From positions 134,190 to 198,189 of the forward strand of contig CAYFPL010000010.1 of NCBI GenBank assembly GCA_964344935.1: a stretch of DNA of 64,000 nt. The letters are read 5' to 3'. The DNA comes from GCA-2731375 sp964344935. GTDB taxonomy: Bacteria; Pseudomonadota; Alphaproteobacteria; GCA-2731375. A model generated the notes under the pieces. That model was not told the DNA's origin, did no database searches, and saw only the letters and a program-made list of their open reading frames with translations. Numbering within the stretch: the stretch's first letter is position 1; every line of letters starts with the position of its first letter. This document shows positions 35,189-45,428 of the stretch, one piece after another. The translations under genes were made by a program, and so were the position numbers.

Positions 35189-36589
35189 CTACGTGGCAGG
35201 GTGTTGATGGTGCCAGTCAGTTTCCTTCTGAAAGGCATGGCCGGCTCTGACAAGGATATCTTCTTCGAAATGACGACCTACAAATTGTATGGCGATTGGC
35301 AATCCGGATTCCGTGAAGCCCGCCGGCAGGGTCAGAGCAGGACTACCAGTAAGGTCAAACGGCGCCGTAAAACGAAGCAGGGACGACAACGCGGCCGGGT
35401 CCTCGCCAAGCGTCGCCATATCATTCAATGTCGGCGCGGCGTTGGACTGGGCGGGGATGACGAGGATGTCTATGTCATCAAAAAGTGCTCGCACTTGGCC
35501 GCAGAAGTCGTGGCGGTGGAGCAGAATATCCTGATAGTCGGTGGCTGACTGGGAATGTCCCAGGTCAATTAGTCCTGACAGTGCTGTGCCATACCTTTCT
35601 TTATGTTTCGGATAGGTCTCACGGTGGGCATGCGCGGTCTCGATGGCGCAGTGGGCCGACCACTCGTCAACAACCAAATCTGTGCTCGGAAATGTCACCT
35701 GGCGTACATCCGCGCCCATATCCCGCAAAACTGCCAACGTCGATTTGACTGCCGCCGACATGGTGGCGTCCACACCGCGGCGGTTGTATTTCGGATCGAT
35801 GCCAAACCGGAGGCCTTTCAGACCACGTTCCAGCCCCGCCAAATAATTTGGTACAGCCTGTGTTGAGGCAGTTGGATCATTCCCATCGGCACCGGCGATG
35901 ACGCCCAGAACGGCACCGGTATCTGCCGCACTTCGGCACATGGGACCGACGTGGTCGAGCGTGGGGGCGAGATCGAATACGCCGTGGCGCGAGACCCTGC
36001 CCCAGGTCGGTTTCAAGCCTGTCACACCGTTTGCTGCCGATGGAAAGCGGATTGAACCGCCTGTATCGGAGCCAAGTGATGCAAAGCAGAGACCAGCCGC
36101 CGTGGCAACGCCGGAGCCGGACGAAGACGCGCCTGGCCAATAGTCCCTATGCCATGGGTTCACAGGCGGCGCGACGTCGGGATGATGTTCGGCGAACGCA
36201 CCTTCGGTCATCTGCAGCTTGCCTAGCAATATTGCGCCGGCTTCGGCGAACCGCTTCACCACCGTGGCATCGAACTTCGGCTTGAAGGTCTTATGTATGG
36301 CCATGCCCGCCGCCGTGGCGATGCCTCTAGTAAAACAAAGATCCTTAACGGCGATGGGCACACCGTGGAGCGGCCCCCTGGATCGTCCTTTAAGAATTTC
36401 GACTTCCGCCTTCTTCGCCTGTTTCAAAGCCAAGTCCGCCGTGACGGTCGCATAAGACTTGAGCCGCTTGTCTTTGGCCGAAATGCGTTTGAGCATGTGC
36501 TCGGTCAATTCAACAGGCGATATACTCTTGTCCTGAAGCCTCCGCGCCACATCCAAAAGGCTGGCGTAGTGCACGTTTCTGGTTCCCAT
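35189..36589 (-). CDS. Amidase signature family protein
   Basis: The 466-residue protein has the amidase signature: GVPIAVKDLCFTRGI (catalytic Lys), WPGASSSGSGVATAAGLCFASLGSDTGGSIRFP (the cis-Ser and the nucleophile Ser) and a C-terminal SPALTLPAGF. Members hydrolyse amides or aid tRNA amidation; lacking a gatB or gatC neighbour it is probably a stand-alone amidase of unknown substrate. The start is the ATG at 36587-36589, with TCCCTGG-type weak ribosome site on the other side (GGGAGGACATC upstream on the minus strand). It is upstream of the UGSC gene with about 220 bases between, so a shared transcript is possible but not shown. Confidence 0.86.
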   Translation of the reverse strand: MGTRNVHYASLLDVARRLQDKSISPVELTEHMLKRISAKDKRLKSYATVTADLALKQAKKAEVEILKGRSRGPLHGVPIAVKDLCFTRGIATAAGMAIHKTFKPKFDATVVKRFAEAGAILLGKLQMTEGAFAEHHPDVAPPVNPWHRDYWPGASSSGSGVATAAGLCFASLGSDTGGSIRFPSAANGVTGLKPTWGRVSRHGVFDLAPTLDHVGPMCRSAADTGAVLGVIAGADGNDPTASTQAVPNYLAGLERGLKGLRFGIDPKYNRRGVDATMSAAVKSTLAVLRDMGADVRQVTFPSTDLVVDEWSAHCAIETAHAHRETYPKHKERYGTALSGLIDLGHSQSATDYQDILLHRHDFCGQVRALFDDIDILVIPAQSNAAPTLNDMATLGEDPAALSSLLRFTAPFDLTGSPALTLPAGFTESGLPIAIQFVGRHFEEDILVRAGHAFQKETDWHHQHPAT

Positions 36590-37281
36590 GATGTCCTCCC
36601 TGGCCGTTCACATCTGCATCATGAAGGAAGAATGTGTTCAGCGAAACTCGGCGGTTCCAGAAACGCGCCGATACCTTAAAGCACCAGCTAGGGCTGCTAG
36701 GCGATTTTTGGATCTCTGAAGTGCATTGTTGCCGGCGGACAGAAAACGAGGCGGCACAATCGGGCTGTACACATGGCAATTCCGACCAGCAGGCGCAATA
36801 ACACCCAAAGCTCCCTTGATACAAGGGCGTCGTCCGAATAAGGCGCGGACCGCGCATCGCAGAAGGTCAAGCCGGTTTTCGTCGATCACCAAGCATCGAG
36901 CTGGCCAATCTAGCTTGAATCAAACTAAATCCGATCCAGAGTTCTGCAGCTATCCCCAACATACGCTCAGCTACCTGGCCAACCGTCTGACCCTGCGCCA
37001 AGGCAACCTCACCCTCTCGAAGCATGCTGATGTTCTGTTCCGATATTTAGCGTTTGCAGCTCATTCTCTCTTCCTTTCATTAGATGCAGAACGCGCCAAC
37101 TCTCTAAATAATGCTGGGCCAATATTCGGGGATCACTCCACAATGTTGGCGGATCCTTCTTCTTCGGCTAGGCGGCCTGCGGCAACGGCTGGATGACAGA
37201 CCTTCAGGGCGCGAAATATGCAGCCACAGCCGTCTTGATCAGCTACCGTGCAAAAAAGACAACGGTTTGGAGGACGAATTC
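36590..37281. other. Intergenic region without a recognised gene
   Basis: This 692-base stretch between the amidase and SDR genes has lower, more mixed base composition and no open frame I can link to a family. At 36641-36663 it holds a 23-base stretch that recurs with two differences at 56696-56718, so it may contain a dispersed or decayed element. It should also carry the SDR gene's promoter. Confidence 0.5.
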
Positions 37282-38055
37282 ATGGGTAAGTTGGACGGCA
37301 AGGTCACCATCATCACCGGTGGATCGGGCGGCATTGGCGGGGCGGCGGCGAAACTGTTTGCATCGCAAGGAGGCCGGGTCGTTCTGGTCGACCTCGATGG
37401 TGACGCCATGGAAAGCATTGTGGCGGAAATCGGCGCGGATCAGGCGGTATCCGTTGTTGCCGACGTATCTAACGCCACCGAGACACAAGCTTATGTCGCT
37501 GCGGCGGTCGAACGCTTCGGCGGTATCGATATTGCGCTGCTGAATGCCGGCATCGAGGGGGTGATTTCCCCAATCAGCGAATACACCGAAGAAATGTTCG
37601 ACAAGGTCATGTCCGTAAATGTGCGCGGCGTTTTCCTTGGCCTGAAACATATCATGCCCGCCATGGGCAATCGCGGCGGCGGCAGTATCGTCATCACGTC
37701 CTCGACGGCGGGAATCCGAGCCACACGCGGAATGTCCGCATACATCACTTCCAAGCACGCCGTCATTGGTTTGATGCGGACGGCGGCGTTGGAGGGGGCA
37801 GAATCAAATATTCGCGTGAATACGGTCAACCCAGCGCCCATCGACACACGCATGATGACTTCAATCGAGGAGCAATGGGGCCTGCCTTCGGGCGACCGCT
37901 CGAACCGCCCCTTGGCGCAACGTCTACCGCTACAACGTTATGGGGAACCCGAAGAGGTGGCGCGGCTGATGTTGTTCCTTGGTAGCAGCGATAGCTCGTT
38001 TTGCACTGGGGGCGTCTATATGGTCGATGGCGGTGTTTCTGCCGGCCAAGTGTGA
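37282..38055 (+). CDS. SDR-family oxidoreductase
   Basis: The 257-residue protein is a classical short-chain dehydrogenase: TGGSGGIGGAAAKLF for cofactor binding, the D of VVLVDLDGDA favouring NAD, LNAGIEG, ITSSTAGIRATRGMSAYITSKHAVIGLMR with the catalytic Ser, Tyr and Lys, and a VNPAPIDT loop. It oxidises or reduces a carbonyl/alcohol pair of unknown identity. GGAGG lies eight bases before the ATG at 37282. No close operon partner is evident. Confidence 0.88.
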   Translation: MGKLDGKVTIITGGSGGIGGAAAKLFASQGGRVVLVDLDGDAMESIVAEIGADQAVSVVADVSNATETQAYVAAAVERFGGIDIALLNAGIEGVISPISEYTEEMFDKVMSVNVRGVFLGLKHIMPAMGNRGGGSIVITSSTAGIRATRGMSAYITSKHAVIGLMRTAALEGAESNIRVNTVNPAPIDTRMMTSIEEQWGLPSGDRSNRPLAQRLPLQRYGEPEEVARLMLFLGSSDSSFCTGGVYMVDGGVSAGQV

Positions 38056-38215
38056 CTTGGAGTAGCGCGCTCTAAGTCCTCATCGGTGTGCCATCGTCGG
38101 CCAGGGGCGAGTGCAGGCGGTAGTCAAAAGAACAGCTGGACCATGGCAGCGGCACGGCGATGGTTAAACGCGTTCAACCGTTCTGCGAGCATCAATATCT
38201 GGGAGCGATTATGAC

Positions 38216-38710
38216 ATGTTGTATGAACTATGGGCGGAGGCCAAAAGCTATCTCGAACTGACCGCCGAGACCAGCGCGCACGGGCTTGATAGGTCCATCA
38301 ATGTGGGCGAGTCGTTTTCGATTGAATACATACTCCGAAACACCGCGCCGGAGCAGTCCACCGTAGGCATGCCGGGGTTATTCGAACCGAGGTATGGATT
38401 TCGGGATCCCGCTCTTTTGATCCTCGCCACCCAATATGCGGTGCCCGTCGACAGCCGGGGCAACGAGTTGACGGTGCTACAATTGAACTTCCCCACTTCG
38501 TTCATCAAAGGCGGTGATACGATACGGTCCGGACCTATCAACATGCTTGCCAAGTCGGAGCTGCCGGGATCGGACTTGACGATTGGTTCCGACGATTACG
38601 ACGCGTTGGAACAAATCGCCCGGGTGAACTTGACGGCGAAGTTCGACTGGGAGGGCTTCTTCTTGATCGGCGATAACTTCGGAGTCTTCCAGGAAATCGA
38701 CCCGGGCTGA
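38216..38710 (+). CDS. Hypothetical protein
   Basis: The 164-residue protein is not recognised. It starts MLYELWAEAKSYLELTAETSA, has no signal peptide or membrane segment, and is rich in short beta-like stretches such as VGESFSIEYILRNTAP and LTVLQLNFPTSF. GGGAGCG lies upstream of the ATG. The reading frame and ribosome site support a real gene, but no function can be given. The 414 bases from here to the next gene contain no further gene I can support. Confidence 0.55.
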   Translation: MLYELWAEAKSYLELTAETSAHGLDRSINVGESFSIEYILRNTAPEQSTVGMPGLFEPRYGFRDPALLILATQYAVPVDSRGNELTVLQLNFPTSFIKGGDTIRSGPINMLAKSELPGSDLTIGSDDYDALEQIARVNLTAKFDWEGFFLIGDNFGVFQEIDPG

Positions 38711-39124
38711 AGGCTGAGCGCCACGCACGGCGGATAAGAGATCCTTTGAGCCATTTTACCAGTGCTTCCGTAAATCGGGGTTGACCGAGTAACCGCTCGG
38801 GCTCATCGACGCTAGCACCAGCCAAGACCGCCCATGCTTGATATGTGGGGTAAGCGGAAGCTGTCGTTCAGGCACATTACCGACAATGTGTGCCAATAGT
38901 TGCCGCTCGGCTCCTTTTTGCTCCACATGGATTATCCTTTCGGCCGCGGCTACACTCCGACCCAAACCGGAGGGAAAAGTCACGGGCGTCTGCCGTCGCG
39001 TTCGCACCTCGGACATGCTGGCTTTTGCCATTGCTCGTTGCGTCTAATGGACGCGAATTTGGGGTGCCATGGCCGCCAAAACCGACGAGGCACCTCAACA
39101 GGCCGGACGATTGGGGAGGAAGCA

Positions 39125-40264
39125 ATGAAGATGAAGGCTGCCGTGTTGCGTCGCTTCGATGCGCCGATGCCGTTCGCCGACAGCAAGCCGATCAGCATCG
39201 AGGAAGTCACACTGGATCCTCCGGGCCCGAACGAAGTGCTGGTCAGGATCGGCGGCGCTGGGCTATGCCATTCCGACCTTTCGGTGATGAACGGCGCCCG
39301 CCCGCGCCCTGAGCCATTGGTGCTTGGGCACGAGGGTGCGGGGTCGATCATCGAGGTCGGGTCCGCTGTTACCGATGTAGCACCCGACGATCATATCGTC
39401 TTCCAGTTCAGTCCCAGCTGCGGGCGCTGCCGGCGCTGTATGGAAGGACGGCCACAGGTATGCGAGGTCGGGGCCAAAGCCAAGGCGGCGGGAGATCTGA
39501 TGGGCGGCGGCCGTCGCATCACCGACGCCGATGGCAATCGTATCGCACACCACGGCGGCGTCTCTTGTTTCGCCGAATACGTGGTCGCCGATCGCGGTTC
39601 GGTCGTCGTCATTGACAAGGATCTGCCGCTGCACGAGGCCGCACTGTTCGGCTGTGCGGTAATGACCGGCGTGGGCGCAGTGATCAACACGGCGCGTATG
39701 CTGCCAGGCGATTCTGTCGCCGTCATCGGGCTCGGAGGGGTCGGACTGAACGGCGTGCTGGGGGCCAAGCTGGCCGGCGCGGAAACGATCATCGCCGTCG
39801 ACATCGCAAAAGACAAGCTGGGCCTGGCCCGCCAGTTCGGCGCCACCCATACGATCGACGCCTCAGAGTCAAACCATGTCGAACAAGTGCGCGAGCTGAC
39901 GAACGGCGGGGTCGATTTCGCAATAGAACTGGCCGGCGTTATCCCGGCGATGAAAACGGCGTACGATATTGCGCGCCATGGCGGGACCATCGTAAGCGCC
40001 GGCCTACCTTCCTCTACGGCCGAATTTTCCTACATCCAGAACAATCTCGTCTCGGAGGAGAAAACGATCAAGGGCAGCTATATGGGCTCTTGCGTGCCGG
40101 TGCGCGACATCCCCCGCTTCATCAGCCTATACCGCCAGGGCCGGCTGCCGGTCGACAAACTCATCAGCCGCCGGATCGGGCTCGAAGATTTGAATGAAGG
40201 CTTCGACTTGCTGCAGAACGGCGAGGTGATCCGCCAGATCTGCATTCCCCATATTGCTGCGTGA
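39125..40264 (+). CDS. Zinc-dependent alcohol dehydrogenase (MDR family)
   Basis: The 379-residue protein has the medium-chain dehydrogenase motifs: catalytic zinc GLCHSD and LGHEGAGSIIEVG, the structural zinc cluster CGRCRRCMEGRPQVC, and the NAD fold VAVIGLGGVGLNGVLGAKLAGAETIIAVD. The length and layout resemble the S-(hydroxymethyl)glutathione/benzyl-alcohol group. It oxidises an alcohol with NAD+; the substrate is unknown. The ATG at 39125 follows GGGGAGGA. Confidence 0.88.
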   Translation: MKMKAAVLRRFDAPMPFADSKPISIEEVTLDPPGPNEVLVRIGGAGLCHSDLSVMNGARPRPEPLVLGHEGAGSIIEVGSAVTDVAPDDHIVFQFSPSCGRCRRCMEGRPQVCEVGAKAKAAGDLMGGGRRITDADGNRIAHHGGVSCFAEYVVADRGSVVVIDKDLPLHEAALFGCAVMTGVGAVINTARMLPGDSVAVIGLGGVGLNGVLGAKLAGAETIIAVDIAKDKLGLARQFGATHTIDASESNHVEQVRELTNGGVDFAIELAGVIPAMKTAYDIARHGGTIVSAGLPSSTAEFSYIQNNLVSEEKTIKGSYMGSCVPVRDIPRFISLYRQGRLPVDKLISRRIGLEDLNEGFDLLQNGEVIRQICIPHIAA

Positions 40265-40443
40265 TTGATCCGGGAGGCAATTTCAGAGTGGAAGTGCACA
40301 ACCAGATTTCGAGACAGTTGTGTGCTGTTGTCCAGTTGCGATGCAAAGTCGGCCCGACACCTAAAAGCTGAGGTTCGCTGAAGTGGCTGCCTCCTCCGAG
40401 TCGTGCAAAAAGCGACGTCCCAACCTGTGTTACATTCCCCTGA

Positions 40444-41661
40444 ATGACCAAACGCATCCCGGCCCTCCGCATCGTTATCATGAACCTCGCCCGGCCGGGG
40501 GGCGCCGCATTCATCACGATCCTGACGCTCGATACTCTTGCGCGATCGACTGTGTCCGCGCTGGTGCCGTTGCAAGCCTACGAGCTTCTAGGAAGCGCAC
40601 AACAGGTCAGCGTACTGTACTTTCTAACCGCAGTGACCGGCCTAATGGGCAGCCTTGCCGTGCCCTGGCTGGTTGTCCGGCTTCGGCGACGCTGGATGCT
40701 GCGCCTGGGCGCCGCCTGCCTGTTGGTCTCCGCCGGTCTGTTTGCACTTTACGACCTCGCCGCGTTCGTGCCGGCCTTGGTGCTGCAGATGTTCGGTGCC
40801 TCGTCAGTGATGATCTGCACAAACCTGTATGTAATGGAGCACATCCCACGCCGCGCGTTCGGCCGCTTCGAGCCTGTCCGCACCTTGTTCATGGGCGCCG
40901 GCTGGATGATCGGCCCGGCGCTGGGCGTCTTTCTGTATAGCAAAGGGACGACATGGCTGCCCTATGCGGTCAGCGCTGGCTTCGCCGGAATCGTCATCCT
41001 CTATTTCACTTGGTTGCGAGTGCCGCAGGCCGCTGGCTCGCTAAAAGATGTCGTGCCTCAGACCAACCCAATCAACTTCGTACGCCGATATTTCTCTCAA
41101 CCGCGTCTGGCGCTGGCTTGGTTACTGGCCGTCGGCCGAGCCAGCTGGTGGGGCATGTTCTATGTCTACGCGCCAATATATGCCGTTGCCAGCGGCCTGG
41201 GCACGGAAACGGGCGGCTATATAGTCTCCGCCGGCGCCTCGGCCCTTTATATGGTGATGCTGTGGGGCTGGCTGGGCCGTAAAATCGGTATCCGCGCCCT
41301 GCTGATGGGCGGCTATGGGTTGACCGCAATATTGACCCTCTGCATTGGCTTTGCGGCCGACCAACCCTGGCTCGCCGCGAGCTTCATCGTCGCGGCAGCC
41401 CTTGGCATCAGTATCACTGACGGTGCAGGCAACGTGCCCTTCCTTCGCGCCGTCCACCCGCACGAACGGGCTGAAATGACTGCCGTCTACACCACTTATC
41501 GGGACAGCGCACGCGCCACGATGCCGGCGCTCTATGCCGTCCTGCTGCTGATGTTTCCCCTTTCGGCGGTGTTCTTTGCCAGCGGTACGATAATGCTCAC
41601 CTTGACAGCTTTAGCACAGTTTATCCCGCGCCGATTGGGGCGCGAACGTCGGCTTCTTTAG
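40444..41661 (+). CDS. MFS transporter
   Basis: The 405-residue protein is strongly hydrophobic with about 12 membrane segments. The first half contains VSALVPLQAYELLGSAQQVSVLYFLTAVTGLMGSLAVPWLVVRLRRRWML, with the RLRRR charged loop typical of the MFS motif between segments 2 and 3. It would move a small molecule with protons across the inner membrane; no substrate can be named. The gene before it ends 180 bases upstream and the next starts 96 bases downstream. Confidence 0.8.
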   Translation: MTKRIPALRIVIMNLARPGGAAFITILTLDTLARSTVSALVPLQAYELLGSAQQVSVLYFLTAVTGLMGSLAVPWLVVRLRRRWMLRLGAACLLVSAGLFALYDLAAFVPALVLQMFGASSVMICTNLYVMEHIPRRAFGRFEPVRTLFMGAGWMIGPALGVFLYSKGTTWLPYAVSAGFAGIVILYFTWLRVPQAAGSLKDVVPQTNPINFVRRYFSQPRLALAWLLAVGRASWWGMFYVYAPIYAVASGLGTETGGYIVSAGASALYMVMLWGWLGRKIGIRALLMGGYGLTAILTLCIGFAADQPWLAASFIVAAALGISITDGAGNVPFLRAVHPHERAEMTAVYTTYRDSARATMPALYAVLLLMFPLSAVFFASGTIMLTLTALAQFIPRRLGRERRLL

Positions 41662-41756
41662 AGGCCAGGGATGGCTTCCCAGCATTTCCACGGCTACAAT
41701 CTGTCCGTTGGCGGAGGGGCAGCTACGCCAACTATATAGGCAAAGGTGAAGCTGCG

Positions 41757-42770
41757 ATGAGCGATTGTCGGATTTTTGATCTTGGTGATATCGCGCTCCA
41801 ATCGGGCATCACCTGTCACGGCGCCAGACTAGCGTACACGACATACGGCAAATTGAACGCCGACAATTCGAACGCCATACTTTATCCAACGCCATTCGGC
41901 GCGCGACACGGAGACATCGAGTGGGTTGTGACCGAGGGACGACCGCTTGATCCGACGAAATATTTCGTCGTTATCGCAAACATGTTTGGCAATGGATTAT
42001 CGTCTTCTCCCAGCAATGCCACGCCGCCATTTGACCGTGCACGTTCACCGCGGTTCACGATTTACGACAACGTGTTGGCGCAGCGACGCCTGATGACGGA
42101 AGTGTTCGAGATCGATCGAATCGCGCTCGTCTATGGTCGTTCAATGGGGGCTCTACAGGCCTTCCACTGGGGCGCGCTGTTTCCGGAACAAGTGGCGCGG
42201 ATTTGCTGTATTTGTGGCTCGGCCAGAACGACGCCGCATAACCGGCTGTTCCTGCAAGGGTTGAAGGCGGCGCTGACGGCCGATGAGGCCTGGCGCAATG
42301 ATTGGTTCGAGGAATTGCCTGAACGCGGAATTTTGGCCATGGCGCGCGTCTATGCCGGCTGGGCGATGAGCCAGTCGTTTTATCGCGAAGAGACCTGGCG
42401 GCAAATCGGTTATACCTCGATGGAGGATTTTGTAATTGATCGCTGGGAAGGATTCCTGCGCCGACACAACGCCAACGATATTCTGGCGATGCTGTGGTCC
42501 TGGGATCAGGCCGACATCAGCGCAAACGAGAAATACAAAGGCGATTTTGACGCCGCGCTAGGTGCCATCCAAGCCCAGGCGCTGGTGATGCCATCGGAAA
42601 GCGATCTCTATTTCACTGTTGAGGACAACCGCCGCGAAACGGCACGCATGCCGAATGCAAAGCTGCTACCGATCAAATCAAATTGGGGTCACATGGCCGG
42701 GTCTTGGCCGGAGGGCCGTGAGGACGGCCGCTTCATCGACGAGGCTGTACGCAATCTGCTGGCCACCTAA
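41757..42770 (+). CDS. MetX-like alpha/beta hydrolase (homoserine O-acyltransferase family)
   Basis: The 337-residue protein has the MetX-type alpha/beta fold: LAYTTYGKLNADNSNAILYPTPFGA, FVVIANMFGNGLSSSPSN, the nucleophile elbow VYGRSMGALQAFHWGALFPE (Ser), and a C-terminal SNWGHMAGSW histidine. Homoserine acetyltransferases have close homology but so do general hydrolases of this group, so the name MetX is not safe. The 503 bases after its stop contain no gene I can support. Confidence 0.75.
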   Translation: MSDCRIFDLGDIALQSGITCHGARLAYTTYGKLNADNSNAILYPTPFGARHGDIEWVVTEGRPLDPTKYFVVIANMFGNGLSSSPSNATPPFDRARSPRFTIYDNVLAQRRLMTEVFEIDRIALVYGRSMGALQAFHWGALFPEQVARICCICGSARTTPHNRLFLQGLKAALTADEAWRNDWFEELPERGILAMARVYAGWAMSQSFYREETWRQIGYTSMEDFVIDRWEGFLRRHNANDILAMLWSWDQADISANEKYKGDFDAALGAIQAQALVMPSESDLYFTVEDNRRETARMPNAKLLPIKSNWGHMAGSWPEGREDGRFIDEAVRNLLAT

Positions 42771-43273
42771 TTTGCGGCAAGCGTGGGATATTGTTTGTTA
42801 TCCGGTGTCAGATATTGAATGTATTTGGCCAAGGCACAAAGATGAAGGCGCAGCGGACTTCAATGTCTGACGCTTCGACCGACCATAAGTGCCACCATCG
42901 AGCATGACTTCAAAATTCTCTAATTTCCGGGCGAGACCCCTATCCGTCAGGCCGGCAATCGCGCGCGGGGCAACGCCTCCAGCATAAGGATTACATCATT
43001 CTTGCGTGCGACCATCGGGTTGCCGGAGACCCCAATGAGGGCAAACCTCGGCATGACCCTACGAAGTTTCACACTACTTCCTCCGCTTCCTGAGGCTGGC
43101 AGGCGAAGGCATATGCGGTGCTCGGGCCCCCATGGGCGATCGGAAGGTTTGGACTGAACCCAAGTGCACGTCGCGGTTCGTTGATTACTCTTTCCTGTTC
43201 GGTCCTGAAGACGGGGACCAACAGAGCACCAGATGGCCTAAGGGAGCCCGTTTCCGGCGCCCGTGGCGCAACG
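42771..43273. other. Intergenic region without a recognised gene
   Basis: This 503-base stretch lies between two convergent genes. Short open frames occur on both strands but none resembles a known family or has a good ribosome site. I see no strong terminator hairpin. Confidence 0.5.
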
Positions 43274-44470
43274 CTAAACAGTGAAGCCGCAGGTGTCGTT
43301 GTTGTGGAGTGCGCAAGCCGTGCTGGCCGCGTCCTCATCGACCCGGAAGTCGAAGAGATACTTCTCCTCGTTGGTATAGCGCAGCGTCGCCTGCGACTGC
43401 GTGAGTGCGCAGACCAGGTTAGCGTTCGATGGATTTTGCCAATACGCCTTGACCTCCTCCATGACCTGAGCAGGATCCCGTGAGGGATCGCGCACCATCG
43501 AGGCTTGCCATCCGGCGGTGTTTAGATCAGCGATCATTAGATCGAGCGCTTTGCCGCAGTGTGACCACACCATTTTGCCATTGCCGACGCACGAACCCGA
43601 GACCTCCTTGGAACATTGTGCGGACCAAAAGAAGTTGTAGGGATGGTTCGCGCCTATGACGGCGGTCTTCAATCCGGGAAGAATTTCGAGCGTCACCGGA
43701 TCGTTGATATCGATCGGCTTACCCCCCTGGAACAGATTGCCGAACATTTTGCGGGGATCCTTGCCGTAGACAACCACTGGAATTGTATACCCCGGTTGGT
43801 TCGGCGACTCGCGCAGCAGGTTAAGAACCATGGCGCGCTGGTAGTCCTTGAAGTATTGCATCGGGATGCGCCCCCACTCCTTATCTGGACTGGGGGCGGT
43901 GCCTTCGTCGTCAGGCGCGCCGATCGGGGCCCCGTCAATCAGGGTTTCGTAGCGCTGCGCCTCGGACCGACTGGGGACGCCGTTATGGCAGAGCAGAGTC
44001 TCAATCCGCCAGGGCACCGGATCATTCAAATAGTCCTGCAGAAAGATCAGCATCTTGATCGGCGGATAGTGAAAAAACAGCAGGCACTGCGGACGCGCCA
44101 CCGCCATGCCGAGCGGCAGGAAAAAACGCCAGTCTCGGTTGTACGGGTCCCAGCGACCGTCCTTCTTCAATTCGGGTCGGACGTTTTTATATGCCTCGAG
44201 CCCAATTTCCAGGAACCGGGCCAGCTTTTGTTCGTAGACCTGGAGCGTCGGCGCCAGGCAGTCGTCTCCAGAGAGAGTCAGGAAAATATTGCCCGAGGCC
44301 TCTTTTGCCTGCGCCGTGATCTCCGAGTGGTAGCCGTCGCGGGTCAGCGTCTGGTTGGTCCAATGTTCAACCGTCTCCGTCAGCGTCCAGTTCAGACTGG
44401 GACTGTTCGGGTGGGCATAGAGCGCCGTGACATCTTCGACACTCCCGAGCGCCAGGTTCACTTGCGCCAT
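43274..44470 (-). CDS. Hypothetical protein in nucleoside gene group
   Basis: The 398-residue protein is not recognised. It starts at an ATG with GGGAGGG upstream, has no signal peptide or clear membrane segments, and is rich in Trp, Tyr and Phe (for example DPYNRDWRFFLPLGMAVARP and LLFFHYPPIKMLIFLQDYL). A later stretch, LPGLKTAVIGANHPYNFFW, contains a possible nucleotide-like beta-turn and several Cys occur in the C-terminal half (QCSKEVSGSC, SHCGK). It follows the cytidine deaminase gene by 40 bases, so it is probably cotranscribed. Function cannot be given. Confidence 0.65.
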   Translation of the reverse strand: MAQVNLALGSVEDVTALYAHPNSPSLNWTLTETVEHWTNQTLTRDGYHSEITAQAKEASGNIFLTLSGDDCLAPTLQVYEQKLARFLEIGLEAYKNVRPELKKDGRWDPYNRDWRFFLPLGMAVARPQCLLFFHYPPIKMLIFLQDYLNDPVPWRIETLLCHNGVPSRSEAQRYETLIDGAPIGAPDDEGTAPSPDKEWGRIPMQYFKDYQRAMVLNLLRESPNQPGYTIPVVVYGKDPRKMFGNLFQGGKPIDINDPVTLEILPGLKTAVIGANHPYNFFWSAQCSKEVSGSCVGNGKMVWSHCGKALDLMIADLNTAGWQASMVRDPSRDPAQVMEEVKAYWQNPSNANLVCALTQSQATLRYTNEEKYLFDFRVDEDAASTACALHNNDTCGFTV

Positions 44471-44510
44471 TCTTTTCCCTCCCCCGACCGTCCCGCCACT
44501 CAATATTTTT

Positions 44511-45428
44511 TCATGATTGTACTATCACGTGTTGCAAATCGATGCCCGGCGCCACGGTCTGAAGCGCCGACAAACTTGCATTAAACTGACTTATCGGCGC
44601 CGCCGCTTCGACCAGGCAAGCCGCCGTGATGTTGAGGTCGGAACCTGCTGGAATCAACAGGTTCATCTGGCTCAGTGCGGACATCATCGGTAGCAGGCTT
44701 GGATTGTAGGCCACGTTCTCCGCGTAACGGCCGATATAGATCTTGCCGTCCGAGCGCATTAGAGAAACGCCGCTGTAATTTTCAGAATAGGGCGCGTAGC
44801 TCGCGTTCATGGCCGCGACCGCTTCGGCGACCAGGGGTTCTGACGTGGGGTGGATCAGGCCATGGTCGTAGGGCAACATCAGGCCATTCTTCCTGCCGAG
44901 CTCCTTCGGACTGAAAGCGTCTGGCAGCAAATCCGTCAGAGGTCGCTCGATATAGCCCTGGGGTGCGACACTCTTCTGGGCGCTCAGCAGGATCGTGAAG
45001 CCGGAAAGCGCAGTCGGGATCTCGTAGAGAAACTGCCGACAGTAGCCGCAAGGCGACGCCGAAATCGAAAGGTATTGGAGGCCAGTCTCGCCGTGCAGCA
45101 GTGCATTGTTAAGCGCCGACTGCTCGCCGTGCACGACCAAGTTCAGGGATTCATGCGAGAACTCAAAACTGGCCCCGAGATAGAGATTGCCGATGTCGTC
45201 TTGCGTGCCTGCCTGAGGCGTACCCATCGAAACGGCGCCCACTTGGAAATGCGATACCGGAGAGCGAGCGTAATGCTGCGCCACCGGCAACAGCATCATC
45301 ATGATCTCTTGCTTGGAATAACCGAATTGCTGGATCCAGCTTTCGACCATCGCCGCCGGCACCATGCTGGTGTCCGACAGATTATCTTCGAGACCCGCAC
45401 GGATTTGCGACGGGATGTCGTCGTACAT
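44511..45428 (-). CDS. cdd: Cytidine deaminase, two-domain (Escherichia coli Cdd type)
   Basis: The 305-residue protein matches the long bacterial Cdd: an N-terminal helical part, SPVSHFQVGAVSMG, the zinc site VHGEQSALNNALL and SPCGYCRQFLYEI, and a second, degenerate CDA domain with PYSENYSGVSLM and YAENVAYNPSL. The usual HAE is HGE here; the catalytic Glu and the ligands are kept. It deaminates cytidine or deoxycytidine. The ATG at 45426-45428 matches the E. coli start; a longer reading to 45539 is not supported by the family. The 340 bases upstream hold no clear gene. Confidence 0.85.
   Translation of the reverse strand: MYDDIPSQIRAGLEDNLSDTSMVPAAMVESWIQQFGYSKQEIMMMLLPVAQHYARSPVSHFQVGAVSMGTPQAGTQDDIGNLYLGASFEFSHESLNLVVHGEQSALNNALLHGETGLQYLSISASPCGYCRQFLYEIPTALSGFTILLSAQKSVAPQGYIERPLTDLLPDAFSPKELGRKNGLMLPYDHGLIHPTSEPLVAEAVAAMNASYAPYSENYSGVSLMRSDGKIYIGRYAENVAYNPSLLPMMSALSQMNLLIPAGSDLNITAACLVEAAAPISQFNASLSALQTVAPGIDLQHVIVQS

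Noticed and set aside
36726..37196. A 156-residue open frame in the gap before the SDR gene
   Set aside because: There is no ribosome site and no resemblance to a known family, and its composition is like that of random frames.
43069..43338. An 89-residue minus-strand open frame
   Set aside because: It overlaps the end of the 398-residue gene, has no ribosome site and no recognisable pattern.
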